Source: Streptococcus pseudopneumoniae (GTDB lineage: Bacteria; Bacillota; Bacilli; Lactobacillales; Streptococcaceae). Taken from it: a stretch of 46,254 bases of DNA. Shown one piece after another: positions 6,709 to 16,428 of this stretch. Location: contig NZ_JVRR01000127.1 in assembly GCF_001070715.1 (NCBI RefSeq), forward strand, positions 1 to 46,254, given 5' to 3'. How positions within the stretch are numbered: position 1 is the first letter of the stretch; every line of letters starts with the position of its first letter. The position numbers were made by a program, and so were the translations under genes. The notes beneath the pieces were generated by a model that was given only the letters and a program-made list of their open reading frames with translations, was not told the origin of the DNA and ran no database searches.

Positions 6709-9699
6709 ATGATGCAGGTAAAACCAGAACTGGAGATAGAAAAACAACTGATCAACCAACTGGTAACTGGGGAAAGTCAATGGACTTACAGAGATGACCT
6801 TAAAACTGAAGAACAATTATGGGAAAACTTCTTTGAAAAGCTAGCCCAGAACAACGTGACTCTATTGGCAGATTATCCTCTAACAGAACAGGAAAAACGC
6901 CAGATAAAGAATCAACTGAACTTTGTTAGCTACTATGATGCAGCCAAGTGGTTGGTCGGCGAAAATGGCATTGCCAAGGTTGAGGTTCAGAGAGAAGATG
7001 CTAGTTTGGGGACTATCCGTTTATCTGTCATTTGGCGAGACAATATCGCAGCTGGTAAGTCTAGTTATGAGGTTGTCAACCAAGTCGAGAGAGATAAGAT
7101 AAATCCTCAGGATCAAGACCGCAGGCTAGATGTGACCCTCTTGATCAATGGCCTTCCAATGATTCAGATCGAGCTTAAAAGTCCCAGAGTTGCTTTTTTA
7201 GATGCCTTTCATCAAATCAAGAAGTATGATAGGGAAGGCAAGTTCCGTGGTATTTACTCTAGCTTACAGATGTTTGTTGTGACCAATAAAGTAGACACAC
7301 GCTATATCGCTGCAGCTAGAGAAAATAAACTCAACAAGCAATTTCTAACCATGTGGGTGGATAAAGACAACCACCCTATAACGAGCTTGACCAGCTTTGC
7401 CCACGAAGTACTTTCCATACCTCGTGCCCACCAGATGGTTATGCAGTATTCTGTCCTTGATGATAGCAAGAAGGCTCTCATCCTCCTCCGTCCCTACCAG
7501 ATTCATGCAATCGAAGCAGTGCAAGAAGCCTCTCGTCGTCAGGAGTCTGGCTATGTCTGGCACACGACAGGTTCAGGGAAGACTCTGACCTCCTATAAGG
7601 TAGCACGGAATCTCCTCCAAATCCCGTCCATTCAAAAGACAATTTTTGTCGTTGACCGCAGGGACTTGGACCAACAGACCACTTCGTCATTTCTCTCTTA
7701 TGCGACCAATGATGTCATTGATATTGATGAGACGGATAATACTCATGATTTGGTCAAGCGACTAGGAAGTAATGATAAGCGTGTGGTGGTCACCACCATC
7801 CAGAAAATCACCATCATGATGCGCAAGTTTGAGCAAGGTCTTTACCAAAGAGATGCGAACAAGATCAAGGGTCTCCGAGTGGCCTTTGTCGTGGATGAAT
7901 GCCACCGTGCTGTTACTCCACAAACACAAAAAGACATTAAGAACTTTTTCCCACAGTCTCTCTGGTACGGTTTTACAGGCACACCTATCTTTAAGGAAAA
8001 TAAACGCCAGCAGGTTGGAGACCTAGCCCAAACCACCCAGCAACAGTACGGAGACCGTCTCCATGAGTATACAGTCAAGGAAGCCATCCATGATGGAGCA
8101 GTTTTAGGCTTTAAGGTAGATTATCGCAATACCCTCATCACGGATAAATCTGAAAATGACATACCAGATACCGTCTATGAGAATGAGGAACATATGCTGG
8201 AAGTCTTGGATGCCATTATCAATAAATCCCGTCAACAGCTAGGCTTCCAAAAAGGAGTGGGTAAGACCTATAATGCTATCCTGACCGTCAAGTCAATCCC
8301 TCAAGCCCAAGCTTATTATGACCTCCTCAAACGAGTCAAAGCTGGGGAGATGAGAGTCAAGGTATCTGAGAGGGTCAAGCAGGTCCTTCCAGACTTTCCA
8401 AAGGTGACCATCACCTACTCGGTTACTGAAAATGAAGAAGACTCAAGAGCCAACCAAGAGCACATGAAGCAGGTTTTAGAAGACTATAACCAAGAGTTTG
8501 ATACCCACTTTACCATGGCGGATCTTCGTGGCTTTAATACGGATGTTAATAACCGTCTAGCTCGAAAACAGGACAAATACCTCTATCGCAATGAGCAGTT
8601 GGACTTGGTCATTGTAGTCAATCGTCTCTTAACAGGATTTGATGCCCCTTGTCTATCGACTCTCTTTATCGACCGAAAACCCATGCAACCGCAGGACTTG
8701 ATTCAGGCTTTTAGCCGAACCAATCGGATCTTTGACTCTAGCAAGACCTACGGTCATATCATCACCTTCCAAAAACCTCTAGCCTTTAAGGAAGCAGTAG
8801 ATAATGCCCTCAAGCTCTACTCAAATGGTGGAGAAAACGAGGTTCTAGCCCCAAGCTGGGGAGAGGAAAAGAGGAACTTTTTACGAAGTTGCAGTGATTT
8901 CAAAAATCTTGCTACTGATGACTATGTGAATGGTCTAGATTTTGAGCAAGTCTCTACACCTGAGTTGAGGAAACTAGCTAAAACCTATCAAGCCTTTGAT
9001 AAATACCTAGCCTCTATCCGAGTGTACAAAGAGTATGATGAGGAAGAACTTTACAGTCAGACAGGACTCGATGGAGAAAAGTTGGAAAGGTATCTGGGAC
9101 TTTATCGAAATGTCCTTGCAGAATTAAAAAGCCGAGTAGAGGATGATGACGATGGTGAACCACTTGATATCCACTATGAACTGGAGTCTATCCAAGTAGA
9201 CGAAATCAACTATGCCTATATCTTGACCTTGATTCAAAGCCTGATTGAACAAGGCCAAAGTCAAAAAAAGAACCTAAGCACTCAAGATAAGGAAGCGGTG
9301 GATAACTATATCCAAAGTCTGGAGAAGACCAATCCAAATCTTTCCCAGATTATCACGGAACTATGGAAGGAAGTACAGGACAAGCCTGAAAGCTATCGTG
9401 GTCAGTCTATCGCAAATATTTTGGATCAGATGATAGAGGCTGTCATCCAGCAACATATCCAAGTATTTAGCAAGCGCTGGTATGTCGGCGAGGATGAACT
9501 CCGTTACTATGTCGAACATTACCGTAAGGGAGCTAAAAAACAATTAGGAGAAAGCCAGCTGACCAAGAGCCAGCGCTATCAGGACTATAAGCTAGAGGTG
9601 GCGGATACCCTCAATCCTCTCCTCTATAAAAAACAAATCAAAGAAGCCTATACCCAACTAGTGGAGCAAGTCATTGAGCCGTTGAGGGTTGGGAGGTAG
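6709..9699 (+). CDS. hsdR: Type I restriction enzyme, R (motor/nuclease) subunit
   Basis: A 996-residue HsdR: the ATP-driven translocase and nuclease that cuts unmodified DNA when bound to HsdM/HsdS. The PD-(D/E)xK nuclease core is Asp141...Glu155-x-Lys157 (IQIELKSP). Helicase motif I is at 288-292 (HTTGSGKT), motif II is DECH at 396-399, and motif III is GFTGTP. Length is normal and the frame is intact. AAAGGAG precedes two adjacent ATG codons (6709, 6712), either of which could serve. It is the first gene of an interleaved locus in which hsdS and hsdM lie further downstream with cargo genes between. Codon use resembles the core genome, unlike the cargo. Confidence 0.96.
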   Translation: MMQVKPELEIEKQLINQLVTGESQWTYRDDLKTEEQLWENFFEKLAQNNVTLLADYPLTEQEKRQIKNQLNFVSYYDAAKWLVGENGIAKVEVQREDASLGTIRLSVIWRDNIAAGKSSYEVVNQVERDKINPQDQDRRLDVTLLINGLPMIQIELKSPRVAFLDAFHQIKKYDREGKFRGIYSSLQMFVVTNKVDTRYIAAARENKLNKQFLTMWVDKDNHPITSLTSFAHEVLSIPRAHQMVMQYSVLDDSKKALILLRPYQIHAIEAVQEASRRQESGYVWHTTGSGKTLTSYKVARNLLQIPSIQKTIFVVDRRDLDQQTTSSFLSYATNDVIDIDETDNTHDLVKRLGSNDKRVVVTTIQKITIMMRKFEQGLYQRDANKIKGLRVAFVVDECHRAVTPQTQKDIKNFFPQSLWYGFTGTPIFKENKRQQVGDLAQTTQQQYGDRLHEYTVKEAIHDGAVLGFKVDYRNTLITDKSENDIPDTVYENEEHMLEVLDAIINKSRQQLGFQKGVGKTYNAILTVKSIPQAQAYYDLLKRVKAGEMRVKVSERVKQVLPDFPKVTITYSVTENEEDSRANQEHMKQVLEDYNQEFDTHFTMADLRGFNTDVNNRLARKQDKYLYRNEQLDLVIVVNRLLTGFDAPCLSTLFIDRKPMQPQDLIQAFSRTNRIFDSSKTYGHIITFQKPLAFKEAVDNALKLYSNGGENEVLAPSWGEEKRNFLRSCSDFKNLATDDYVNGLDFEQVSTPELRKLAKTYQAFDKYLASIRVYKEYDEEELYSQTGLDGEKLERYLGLYRNVLAELKSRVEDDDDGEPLDIHYELESIQVDEINYAYILTLIQSLIEQGQSQKKNLSTQDKEAVDNYIQSLEKTNPNLSQIITELWKEVQDKPESYRGQSIANILDQMIEAVIQQHIQVFSKRWYVGEDELRYYVEHYRKGAKKQLGESQLTKSQRYQDYKLEVADTLNPLLYKKQIKEAYTQLVEQVIEPLRVGR

Positions 9700-9717
9700 G
9701 AGAATATCGGAGGAAAA

Positions 9718-10863
9718 ATGGCGGATACAATATTGATTTTAGGAAATGGCTTTGATTTAGCCATGGGTCGAAAAACAAGTTATAGTGATTTCGTCGAATT
9801 TGCTAACAATTTATTTTTTAAAAAAGAAGACCAATTGCAATCATTTCTTAACAGTAATAATATTAATATTGAGGAATATAAAGAGAATTTATACCTTAGG
9901 TTTATAAACGAGAATAAATCTAGCCTTGGTGAAAATTGGTCAAATCTGGAAATCATGATTTCCCAACTTGCTGAAGCGATTGATTTTTATAGATTATACC
10001 CTGATTCGATATATCTTAGTGGTAAAAATACCTTAAAAGCAGTTTATGTTGATAAGTTTCGTGAAGAAATAGTTTCTCAAGATAATTTTGCGTCAAAAAT
10101 GTTTGTGGCTGAAATATTTTATGAAATGTTCGATAAATTGAATTTGGATAGACTAGAAAGAAAGATAGCAATATCAGAATTAAATGAGATTTTTATATCC
10201 CATTTAGAATTACTGACAAATCTTTTAGAAATATACCTTTCCTACAGAGAACATATAGATTTTGAAATTGATAAAATAGCTCCAGTAGAAACTGCATTAA
10301 ATGCAATCGATGAAATTTCAGAGTCAAGTGTAATTAGCTTTAATTATACTCATACTCCACATAAACTTTTTAGAATTCCTATAGAAAATACACATCATAT
10401 TCACGGGGAAATTGATTTAAGTAGACATAAATTGGAAATTAATACAATGGTTTTCGGAATAGAAGATAAAGAAATTGATGTTAATAGCAGTTTGTTACCT
10501 TATCAAAAATATTATCAAAGAATTGTAAAAGAAACTGGTAGTAAATATGAGAAATTTTTCAAGCCAAGACGTGCGGAAGATTTATACGGTGGATTAAAGA
10601 AAAAAAATATTATTGTTTTTGGTCATTCAGTTGACTCCCTGGATAAGGAAATTTTCCAAAATTGTTTTACTTTAACAAGTAATAATTTTTACGAATATCG
10701 ATTCATTTTTACTTACTATAACGAGTCTGCTAAAAGATCTATCATTAAGAATCTAGCTATTATTCTAGGGAAAGATAAACTTGTCGAATTAACCGGGAAT
10801 AGAAACGTTGTATTTATTAAAAGCGATGATGTTGATGGGATGAGAGAAGTTCTTTTGGATTAA
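9718..10863 (+). CDS. AbiH-family abortive infection protein
   Basis: A 381-residue protein. It shows the AbiH N-terminal motif ILILGNGFDLAMGRKTSYSDF (about residues 5-25, split here by family usage), a central FNYTHT followed by HHIHGEI, and a C-terminal IIVFGHSVDSLDKEIF. All three blocks are characteristic of AbiH, first described from lactococcal phage resistance. The molecular activity is not established. It starts 18 bases after hsdR with a good GGAGG site, so it is probably co-transcribed with hsdR. It is clearly AT-rich relative to hsdR, which suggests a separate origin. The frame is intact and full length. Confidence 0.85.
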   Translation: MADTILILGNGFDLAMGRKTSYSDFVEFANNLFFKKEDQLQSFLNSNNINIEEYKENLYLRFINENKSSLGENWSNLEIMISQLAEAIDFYRLYPDSIYLSGKNTLKAVYVDKFREEIVSQDNFASKMFVAEIFYEMFDKLNLDRLERKIAISELNEIFISHLELLTNLLEIYLSYREHIDFEIDKIAPVETALNAIDEISESSVISFNYTHTPHKLFRIPIENTHHIHGEIDLSRHKLEINTMVFGIEDKEIDVNSSLLPYQKYYQRIVKETGSKYEKFFKPRRAEDLYGGLKKKNIIVFGHSVDSLDKEIFQNCFTLTSNNFYEYRFIFTYYNESAKRSIIKNLAIILGKDKLVELTGNRNVVFIKSDDVDGMREVLLD

Positions 10864-10886
10864 ATAATCTTTGAATAGTATGTAAC

Positions 10887-10915
10887 TTGCAATAATATTA
10901 TTAATACTTTATACT
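10887..10915 (+). promoter_or_regulatory. Internal promoter before the membrane/coiled-coil gene
   Basis: TTGCAA (10887-10892), a 17-base spacer and TATACT (10910-10915) make a near-consensus promoter in the 70-bp gap after the AbiH gene. Transcription would start near 10922, only about 12 bases before the next ATG. It could express the downstream genes, including hsdS and hsdM, separately from hsdR. Confidence 0.55.
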
Positions 10916-10933
10916 TAGGGGAAATTACAATAA

Positions 10934-11689
10934 ATGGATTTTATAATTACATTTCTTAATTCTCAGTTTATTAGTTCCATGATAGGGGCTTTACTAGGTG
11001 CTGGTGTAGCAGTATATGTTGCAAAGCTTCAAAATAAGCAGCAACTTAAACAGCTACAAGATGAACATAAGTTACAACGAGAATTTTTTGAAAAACAAGA
11101 AGAGAACGAAAGAGAACGTATTTTCTTACAATATACAATTGAGCGAGCAGAGCGTTCATATGAGATATTGAGCGATTTAAGAATTGCTAAAAATTTATTT
11201 GCAGATGCAATATTTGAATTCGTAAAGATGATCCCTAAAGAAGTAGAATCAGATGAAGATATTGAGTTTGAAAAAATTTTTCCTTTATTATATTCAGATT
11301 ATTTGCTTCCTAAATATAATTCAATTATAAAATTAAGAGATTTATTATTGCTAACTCTGGTTATACAAGATGATATCGAATTATCTAGGTTAAAAGAAGA
11401 GGTTCGTAAGGAAGTTGCAATATTTGTAGATTATCAAAAAAAAATAAATCGAGTGAAGAGTTTTGAAGATTATCGAAAAGTTGCGGATGACTTTATGGTA
11501 GAGTCTAAATTAACTGAAAAATGTGATGAGTTAAGGACTTATTTAACAAAGTATATAACCGAAACTACATTTAGGTTAGTTTCTCCAGAGAAAATGGCCG
11601 AAAAAATTATAAAACAAGAATATAATGTATCTAATTTAAAATTTAAAATAGTGAGAAAGCAGGATAGGGATGGAGAATCCAAAAATTAG
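10934..11689 (+). CDS. Unknown protein: N-terminal membrane anchor plus coiled coil
   Basis: I do not recognise this 251-residue protein. Residues about 11-30 form one hydrophobic, glycine-rich transmembrane segment (SSMIGALLGAGVAVYVA). A highly charged predicted coiled coil follows at about 32-75 (repeated Gln, Lys and Glu). The rest is a helical, charged, soluble domain with no catalytic motif that I can see. It lies between the AbiH gene and hsdS and overlaps hsdS by 20 bases, which implies translational coupling. It is strongly AT-rich. A membrane-tethered sensor or partner in the defence island is an inference from position only. Confidence 0.75.
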   Translation: MDFIITFLNSQFISSMIGALLGAGVAVYVAKLQNKQQLKQLQDEHKLQREFFEKQEENERERIFLQYTIERAERSYEILSDLRIAKNLFADAIFEFVKMIPKEVESDEDIEFEKIFPLLYSDYLLPKYNSIIKLRDLLLLTLVIQDDIELSRLKEEVRKEVAIFVDYQKKINRVKSFEDYRKVADDFMVESKLTEKCDELRTYLTKYITETTFRLVSPEKMAEKIIKQEYNVSNLKFKIVRKQDRDGESKN

Positions 11690-12845
11690 GTTCTTAAAAA
11701 ATAAACATTCATGGGTAAGAAGTACTTTTGAAGAAATAGCTAAAAGGAGAACTAAAAGTTCTGATAACCCTGATTTACCAAGAATTGAATATCAAGATAT
11801 TCTTTCTGGAGAAGGGAGATTAAACAAAGAATTAAGTAAAAATATTGATTGTCGCAAAGGAATAGTATTTGAAACAAATGATATTTTATATGGAAAGTTA
11901 CGTCCATATTTAAAAAACTGGCTACACCCAAATTTTAATGGTATTGCGTTAGGAGATTTTTGGGTCTTGCAGGCAAGAAATTGTGATTCAAAATTTCTGT
12001 TTTCGTTAATTCAATCGCCAAAATTTCAAAGAGTTGCAAATGATACATCTGGAACAAAGATGCCACGTTCTGATTGGAAGACAGTTTCACAGACAGAGTT
12101 TAGTATTCCTGCTTCTAACGACGAACAATCTGCTATTGGCTCTCTCTTCCGTACCCTCGATGATCTTTTGGCGAGCTACAAGGACAATCTTGCCAACTAC
12201 CAATCTCTCAAGGCTACCATGCTCTCCAAGATGTTTCCCAAAGCAGGACAGACAGTCCCTAAGATTCGTTTGGATGGATTTGAGGGCGAGTGGGAAGTAG
12301 TTAACTTAGGAACATTAATTGAAAATTATGATGAGATAATATCAGGTGTGTCAGGTTTTCCTATTGCAACATCTTCTAGAAAAGGTCTTTATTTACAGAA
12401 TGATTATTTTGAAGGTGGGAGGACTGGAATAGATTTGACACTTGATTTTCATAGAGTTCCAATGGGATATGTCACTTATCGTCATATGTCAGATGATTCT
12501 ATTTTTAAGTTTAATAAGAATAATTTTGAAACTGATGTTCTGGTTTCTAAAGAATATCCTGTTTTTATTAGTAATGGTAGATCCGATATCGATTTTCTAC
12601 TTTATCATTTGAATAACTCTAGGTTGTTTTTAAGATTTTCAACTATGCAAAAATTGGGTGGTACACGTGTTCGGTTGTACTATAAAAATCTTATTACCTA
12701 TAAGCTTGCAGTACCGACAGTAAAAGAACAACAAGCCATCGGTGCCTATTTCTCAAACCTAGATAACCTCATCAACTCTTATCAAGAAAAAATTTCTCAG
12801 TTAGAAACACTGAAAAAGAAACTCTTGCAGGATATGTTTATATAG
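11670..12845 (+). CDS. hsdS: Type I restriction enzyme, S (specificity) subunit
   Basis: A 391-residue HsdS with the usual two-fold layout: target recognition domain 1 (about residues 10-145), central conserved helical region (about 150-200, EQSAIGSLFRTLDDLLASYK), recognition domain 2 (about 210-345), and a C-terminal conserved region (EQQAIGAYFSNLDNLINSYQ). It defines the DNA target shared by the methyltransferase and endonuclease. The two recognition domains are AT-rich, while both conserved regions have core-like composition. This is a mosaic typical of domain exchange. The start overlaps the preceding gene by 20 bases. There is no second hsdS or recombinase nearby, so no sign of a phase-variable switch. 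Confidence 0.93.
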   Translation: MENPKIRFLKNKHSWVRSTFEEIAKRRTKSSDNPDLPRIEYQDILSGEGRLNKELSKNIDCRKGIVFETNDILYGKLRPYLKNWLHPNFNGIALGDFWVLQARNCDSKFLFSLIQSPKFQRVANDTSGTKMPRSDWKTVSQTEFSIPASNDEQSAIGSLFRTLDDLLASYKDNLANYQSLKATMLSKMFPKAGQTVPKIRLDGFEGEWEVVNLGTLIENYDEIISGVSGFPIATSSRKGLYLQNDYFEGGRTGIDLTLDFHRVPMGYVTYRHMSDDSIFKFNKNNFETDVLVSKEYPVFISNGRSDIDFLLYHLNNSRLFLRFSTMQKLGGTRVRLYYKNLITYKLAVPTVKEQQAIGAYFSNLDNLINSYQEKISQLETLKKKLLQDMFI

Positions 12846-12855
12846 GTAAATCAAA

Positions 12856-14721
12856 ATGGAAAAGAATTATATAAAACTAGAGAAAATCGATACCTCAACA
12901 GCAGCAAAAAATTTTGCTGAACTACTGCAAGAAGATAAAACATATTTTCTTAATGGAAACTGGGGGTCAGGGAAATCAACATTTTTACAGGATGTAAATA
13001 AGAATAAAAAGATAAAACTAATTACTATGGATTTTTGGAGATTAACAGATAATCGTTCAATGATTGAAGTAACATTTTCAAAACTCCACCCATTTTTTTA
13101 CTTAGTTTTGATGAGGTTAAGTATTGTTGCCCTAGTAATGGTTTCTATTTTGATGACTAATGTTGTGGATTTAGGATTGGGTGAGTATTTTGATTCTGAG
13201 AAATCAGTGATTCTGAAAATTGGAGGATTAGTATCTTTAGGAGTTGCAGTTTGGAATGTTTTTAAATATAAATCTGATGAGTTGTATAGCTTCTTATTAA
13301 CTAGACTACATAAATTTTCTAAGATTTTAGTTATTGATGATTTTGATAGAATGCTGGAAAAGCAACAAGAAGACTGTTATAAACTTTTTAGTTTGATAAA
13401 TGGAAAGCTACCTATTATTTTTGTTGGTGATATGACACTACTTTATAAGAGAGGGGATAACTATCTATCAAAGATAATTGATAGACAAGTTGAATTACCT
13501 TTTGTACTACATTCTTCAAATATTTGGGATAGTTATTTTCATTTATTAGAAAAAAAGTTTGGCGTTTATTTATCAGAGAGTTTTAAAAAAAGAGTTAAAA
13601 GTGACCAGAGAAATTTACGTGATAGGGAACATTTTAATGATTATGTAAATAAAGAATTTTTTACAAGAAGGAAATTTGGTCGTGTTCAAGTGGAACAACA
13701 GTTGTTAATTATCTATGCTTACTTATTTTATCCAGAACTCTATAAGAAAATGCTCAACAATATACAAATAGTTATAGAAGAGAATGAGAAAACAAAGCTA
13801 GAAGATTTTCTCCGTAAAGGCCACACAATAAAAGAGCTGTTATCTGAAATCCAAAAAGTTGATAATGAGCAATATCCACTAAGTTTTAATAAGAATAGTA
13901 TAGAATATTTTCTTTATGAAGTGCCTATGAATCGTACAAAAGATGAATTAGATACCTTATTCGTGGAACAGTCAGATAAATTTATACAAGAGTTAATAGA
14001 TTCGGATCAAAAAACTGATTTTTATCAATATTTGAATAATCAATTTGCAGATTTTTCTGATATTCAGAAAAAAAGTTTACTAAATATTGTTATTAATGAA
14101 TCTATGAAGTTTAAAAATAGTCCCTCTATGACTCTTATTGTACAAGAAAAGTATAATGAGATAGTGCCTCCGTATGAAAGAAATTATCCCCTAACAAAAG
14201 ATGTGATTTCTAAAATTGTTGAAATGTGGGAAAATATTTTAAAACCTGCAGGTTTAGATCGATCTGAGATTATCTATTTTTTAGAAAAGCATAGAGTATT
14301 GAGCTTCCATGATTTAGGATGCTATTTTCATGATTTGGATATTGGTTGTCAAATCTTTACAAAGTATCGTAGAAAAGATTTTCTTCTGTTGACTTATTTA
14401 GCTTCAGTAGAAAAATTTAGCAGATTTGATAACTGGGATAGCAGTATATGGAATTCTATAAATCATCTCAACGATGTAGAGTTTCTATCATTCTGGATAT
14501 TTCAGTCTATTCTATCGAATGAATATGGCTTTGATGGATTTGATATTATTCCTGAAAATAAGAAATATATTCTTTGGACAGGAAGATATATGTTTGCTCC
14601 ACCACATGACTACGTTAGCTATGAAAAGACAGTAATTTTAAATATTCGGGAAAGATTAAATCAAATGAAGTCAAATGGATTTGTATTTGAAGAAAAGATT
14701 GATAAACTAAATAAATCATGA
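12856..14721 (+). CDS. KAP-type P-loop NTPase with inserted membrane spans
   Basis: A 621-residue protein. Walker A is at about residues 34-42 (GNWGSGKST). Two transmembrane segments lie at about 80-104 and 117-136, inside the NTPase fold. Walker B is at about 156-165 (ILVIDDFDRM). A P-loop domain interrupted by paired membrane spans, with an Asp-Asp-x-Asp-Arg Walker B, is the hallmark of KAP NTPases, some of which (for example PifA) exclude phages. The C-terminal half is helical and unrecognised. It begins ten bases after hsdS and ends 27 bases before hsdM, so it sits within the operon. It is strongly AT-rich, suggesting acquisition. Confidence 0.82.
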   Translation: MEKNYIKLEKIDTSTAAKNFAELLQEDKTYFLNGNWGSGKSTFLQDVNKNKKIKLITMDFWRLTDNRSMIEVTFSKLHPFFYLVLMRLSIVALVMVSILMTNVVDLGLGEYFDSEKSVILKIGGLVSLGVAVWNVFKYKSDELYSFLLTRLHKFSKILVIDDFDRMLEKQQEDCYKLFSLINGKLPIIFVGDMTLLYKRGDNYLSKIIDRQVELPFVLHSSNIWDSYFHLLEKKFGVYLSESFKKRVKSDQRNLRDREHFNDYVNKEFFTRRKFGRVQVEQQLLIIYAYLFYPELYKKMLNNIQIVIEENEKTKLEDFLRKGHTIKELLSEIQKVDNEQYPLSFNKNSIEYFLYEVPMNRTKDELDTLFVEQSDKFIQELIDSDQKTDFYQYLNNQFADFSDIQKKSLLNIVINESMKFKNSPSMTLIVQEKYNEIVPPYERNYPLTKDVISKIVEMWENILKPAGLDRSEIIYFLEKHRVLSFHDLGCYFHDLDIGCQIFTKYRRKDFLLLTYLASVEKFSRFDNWDSSIWNSINHLNDVEFLSFWIFQSILSNEYGFDGFDIIPENKKYILWTGRYMFAPPHDYVSYEKTVILNIRERLNQMKSNGFVFEEKIDKLNKS

Positions 14722-14748
14722 TTAATTAAAACTTTAGAAAGAAACACT

Positions 14749-16350
14749 ATGGAAACAACACAAACGTCCCAATCGCTCTACCAAGCCCTGTGGAACTCAG
14801 CGGATGTTCTCCGCTCTAAGATGGATGCCAATGACTACAAGTCCTATCTTTTGGGCATGGTCTTTTATAAGTACCTGTCAGATAAGATGCTCTTTTTCGT
14901 GGTGGAGACTATGGAGGAGGGGAGTGAGAGTCTAGAGGCTGCCCTTGAGGTTTATCGTAACTACTATGAGGATGTGGACACCCACGAGGATTTTCTTGCA
15001 GTTATGAAGGACGAACTCAACTATAGTATCAAGCCTGAGTTGACCTTTACGGCTCTTGTAGCACGTGTCAATGAGGGAACTTTCCAGTTGGAAGATTTGG
15101 CTCAGGGTTTTCGAGATATTGAGCAGAGTGATGAACTCTATGAAAATCTCTTTGAAGATATTGACCTCTATTCCAAAAAGATAGGGGCGACTCCGCAAAA
15201 GCAAAACCAAACGGTGGCGGCAGTCATGAAAGAGTTGGCTGTGCTAGATGTGGCTGGTCATGCTGGTGATATGCTGGGGGATGCTTATGAGTATCTGATT
15301 GGTCAGTTTGCGACTGACTCGGGTAAGAAGGCCGGTGAGTTCTATACACCTCAGCCTGTTGCCAAACTCATGACTCAGATTGCCTTTTTGGGTCGTGAGG
15401 ACCAGCTAGGCTTTACCATCTATGATGCGACCATGGGGTCTGGCTCTCTCTTGCTCAATGCCAAGAAATACTCTCATAAACCGCAGACAGTGGTCTACTT
15501 TGGTCAGGAGCTCAATACTTCGACCTATAACTTGGCTCGGATGAACATGATCCTACACGGTGTTCCTGTTGAAAATCAATTTCTCCACAATGCCGACACA
15601 CTGGATGAAGACTGGCCGACTCAAGAACCGACTAACTTTGATGGTGTTCTCATGAACCCTCCATACTCTGCCAAGTGGTCAGCAAGCTCTGGCTTTATGG
15701 CGGATCCTCGTTTCTCTCCTTTTGGGAAACTGGCACCCCAGTCCAAGGCTGACTTTGCCTTTCTCTTGCATGGTTACTACCATCTCAAGCAGGATAATGG
15801 AGTTATGGCTATCGTCCTTCCTCACGGTGTTCTTTTCCGTGGGAATGCGGAGGGAACCATTCGCAAGGCCTTGTTAGAAGAAGGGGCAATTGACACGGTT
15901 ATCGGTCTACCTGCTAATATCTTCTTTAATACCAGTATTCCGACCACGGTTATCATTCTCAAAAAGAATCGTACCAATCGTGATGTCTACTTTATCGATG
16001 CTTCTAAGGAGTTTGATAAGGGGAAAAACCAGAATATTATGACGGATGCTCATATCGAGAAGATTCTGGAAGCCTACAAGTCACGTGAGGAGATTGACAA
16101 GTTTGCCCATCTGGCAAGCTATGAAGAAATCGTCGAAAATGACTACAATCTCAATATCCCTCGCTATGTAGATACCTTTGAGGAAGAAGAAGTTGAGCCA
16201 CTGACAGATATCGTCAGCAAGATTAATAAGACCAATGATGAGATTGAAAAGCAAACAGCTTCTCTACTTGAAATGCTCGGTCAACTCCACGGAACCACAC
16301 CAGAAGCCGATGCCGAACTCAAAGAGTTTTTGCAAGAGTTTGAAGGGTAA
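14749..16350 (+). CDS. hsdM: Type I restriction enzyme, M (adenine methyltransferase) subunit
   Basis: A 533-residue HsdM: the N6-adenine methyltransferase that protects host DNA and completes the restriction complex. It has an N-terminal HsdM helical domain (ALWNSADVLRSKMDANDYK), AdoMet-binding DATMGSG at 226-232, and the catalytic NPPY at 303-306. The preceding GEFYTPQPVAKLM block is typical. The length is normal. The ribosome site is weak. It closes the interleaved locus, and its composition matches hsdR and not the cargo genes between them. Confidence 0.96.
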   Translation: METTQTSQSLYQALWNSADVLRSKMDANDYKSYLLGMVFYKYLSDKMLFFVVETMEEGSESLEAALEVYRNYYEDVDTHEDFLAVMKDELNYSIKPELTFTALVARVNEGTFQLEDLAQGFRDIEQSDELYENLFEDIDLYSKKIGATPQKQNQTVAAVMKELAVLDVAGHAGDMLGDAYEYLIGQFATDSGKKAGEFYTPQPVAKLMTQIAFLGREDQLGFTIYDATMGSGSLLLNAKKYSHKPQTVVYFGQELNTSTYNLARMNMILHGVPVENQFLHNADTLDEDWPTQEPTNFDGVLMNPPYSAKWSASSGFMADPRFSPFGKLAPQSKADFAFLLHGYYHLKQDNGVMAIVLPHGVLFRGNAEGTIRKALLEEGAIDTVIGLPANIFFNTSIPTTVIILKKNRTNRDVYFIDASKEFDKGKNQNIMTDAHIEKILEAYKSREEIDKFAHLASYEEIVENDYNLNIPRYVDTFEEEEVEPLTDIVSKINKTNDEIEKQTASLLEMLGQLHGTTPEADAELKEFLQEFEG

Positions 16351-16428
16351 GATGTAGTTGCTGTAGTTGATTTATTTGCTCATTTTGTTTCCATATTTCC
16401 TGGAAACTGATAGAAAACAAGGAGAAAG

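Noticed and set aside
11670..12845. Phase-variable hsdS switching locus
   Set aside because: There is only one hsdS, no silent hsdS fragments, no inverted copies and no recombinase gene nearby.
16387..16407. GTTTCC/GGAAAC hairpin after hsdM as a terminator
   Set aside because: The stem is only six base pairs and no T run follows.
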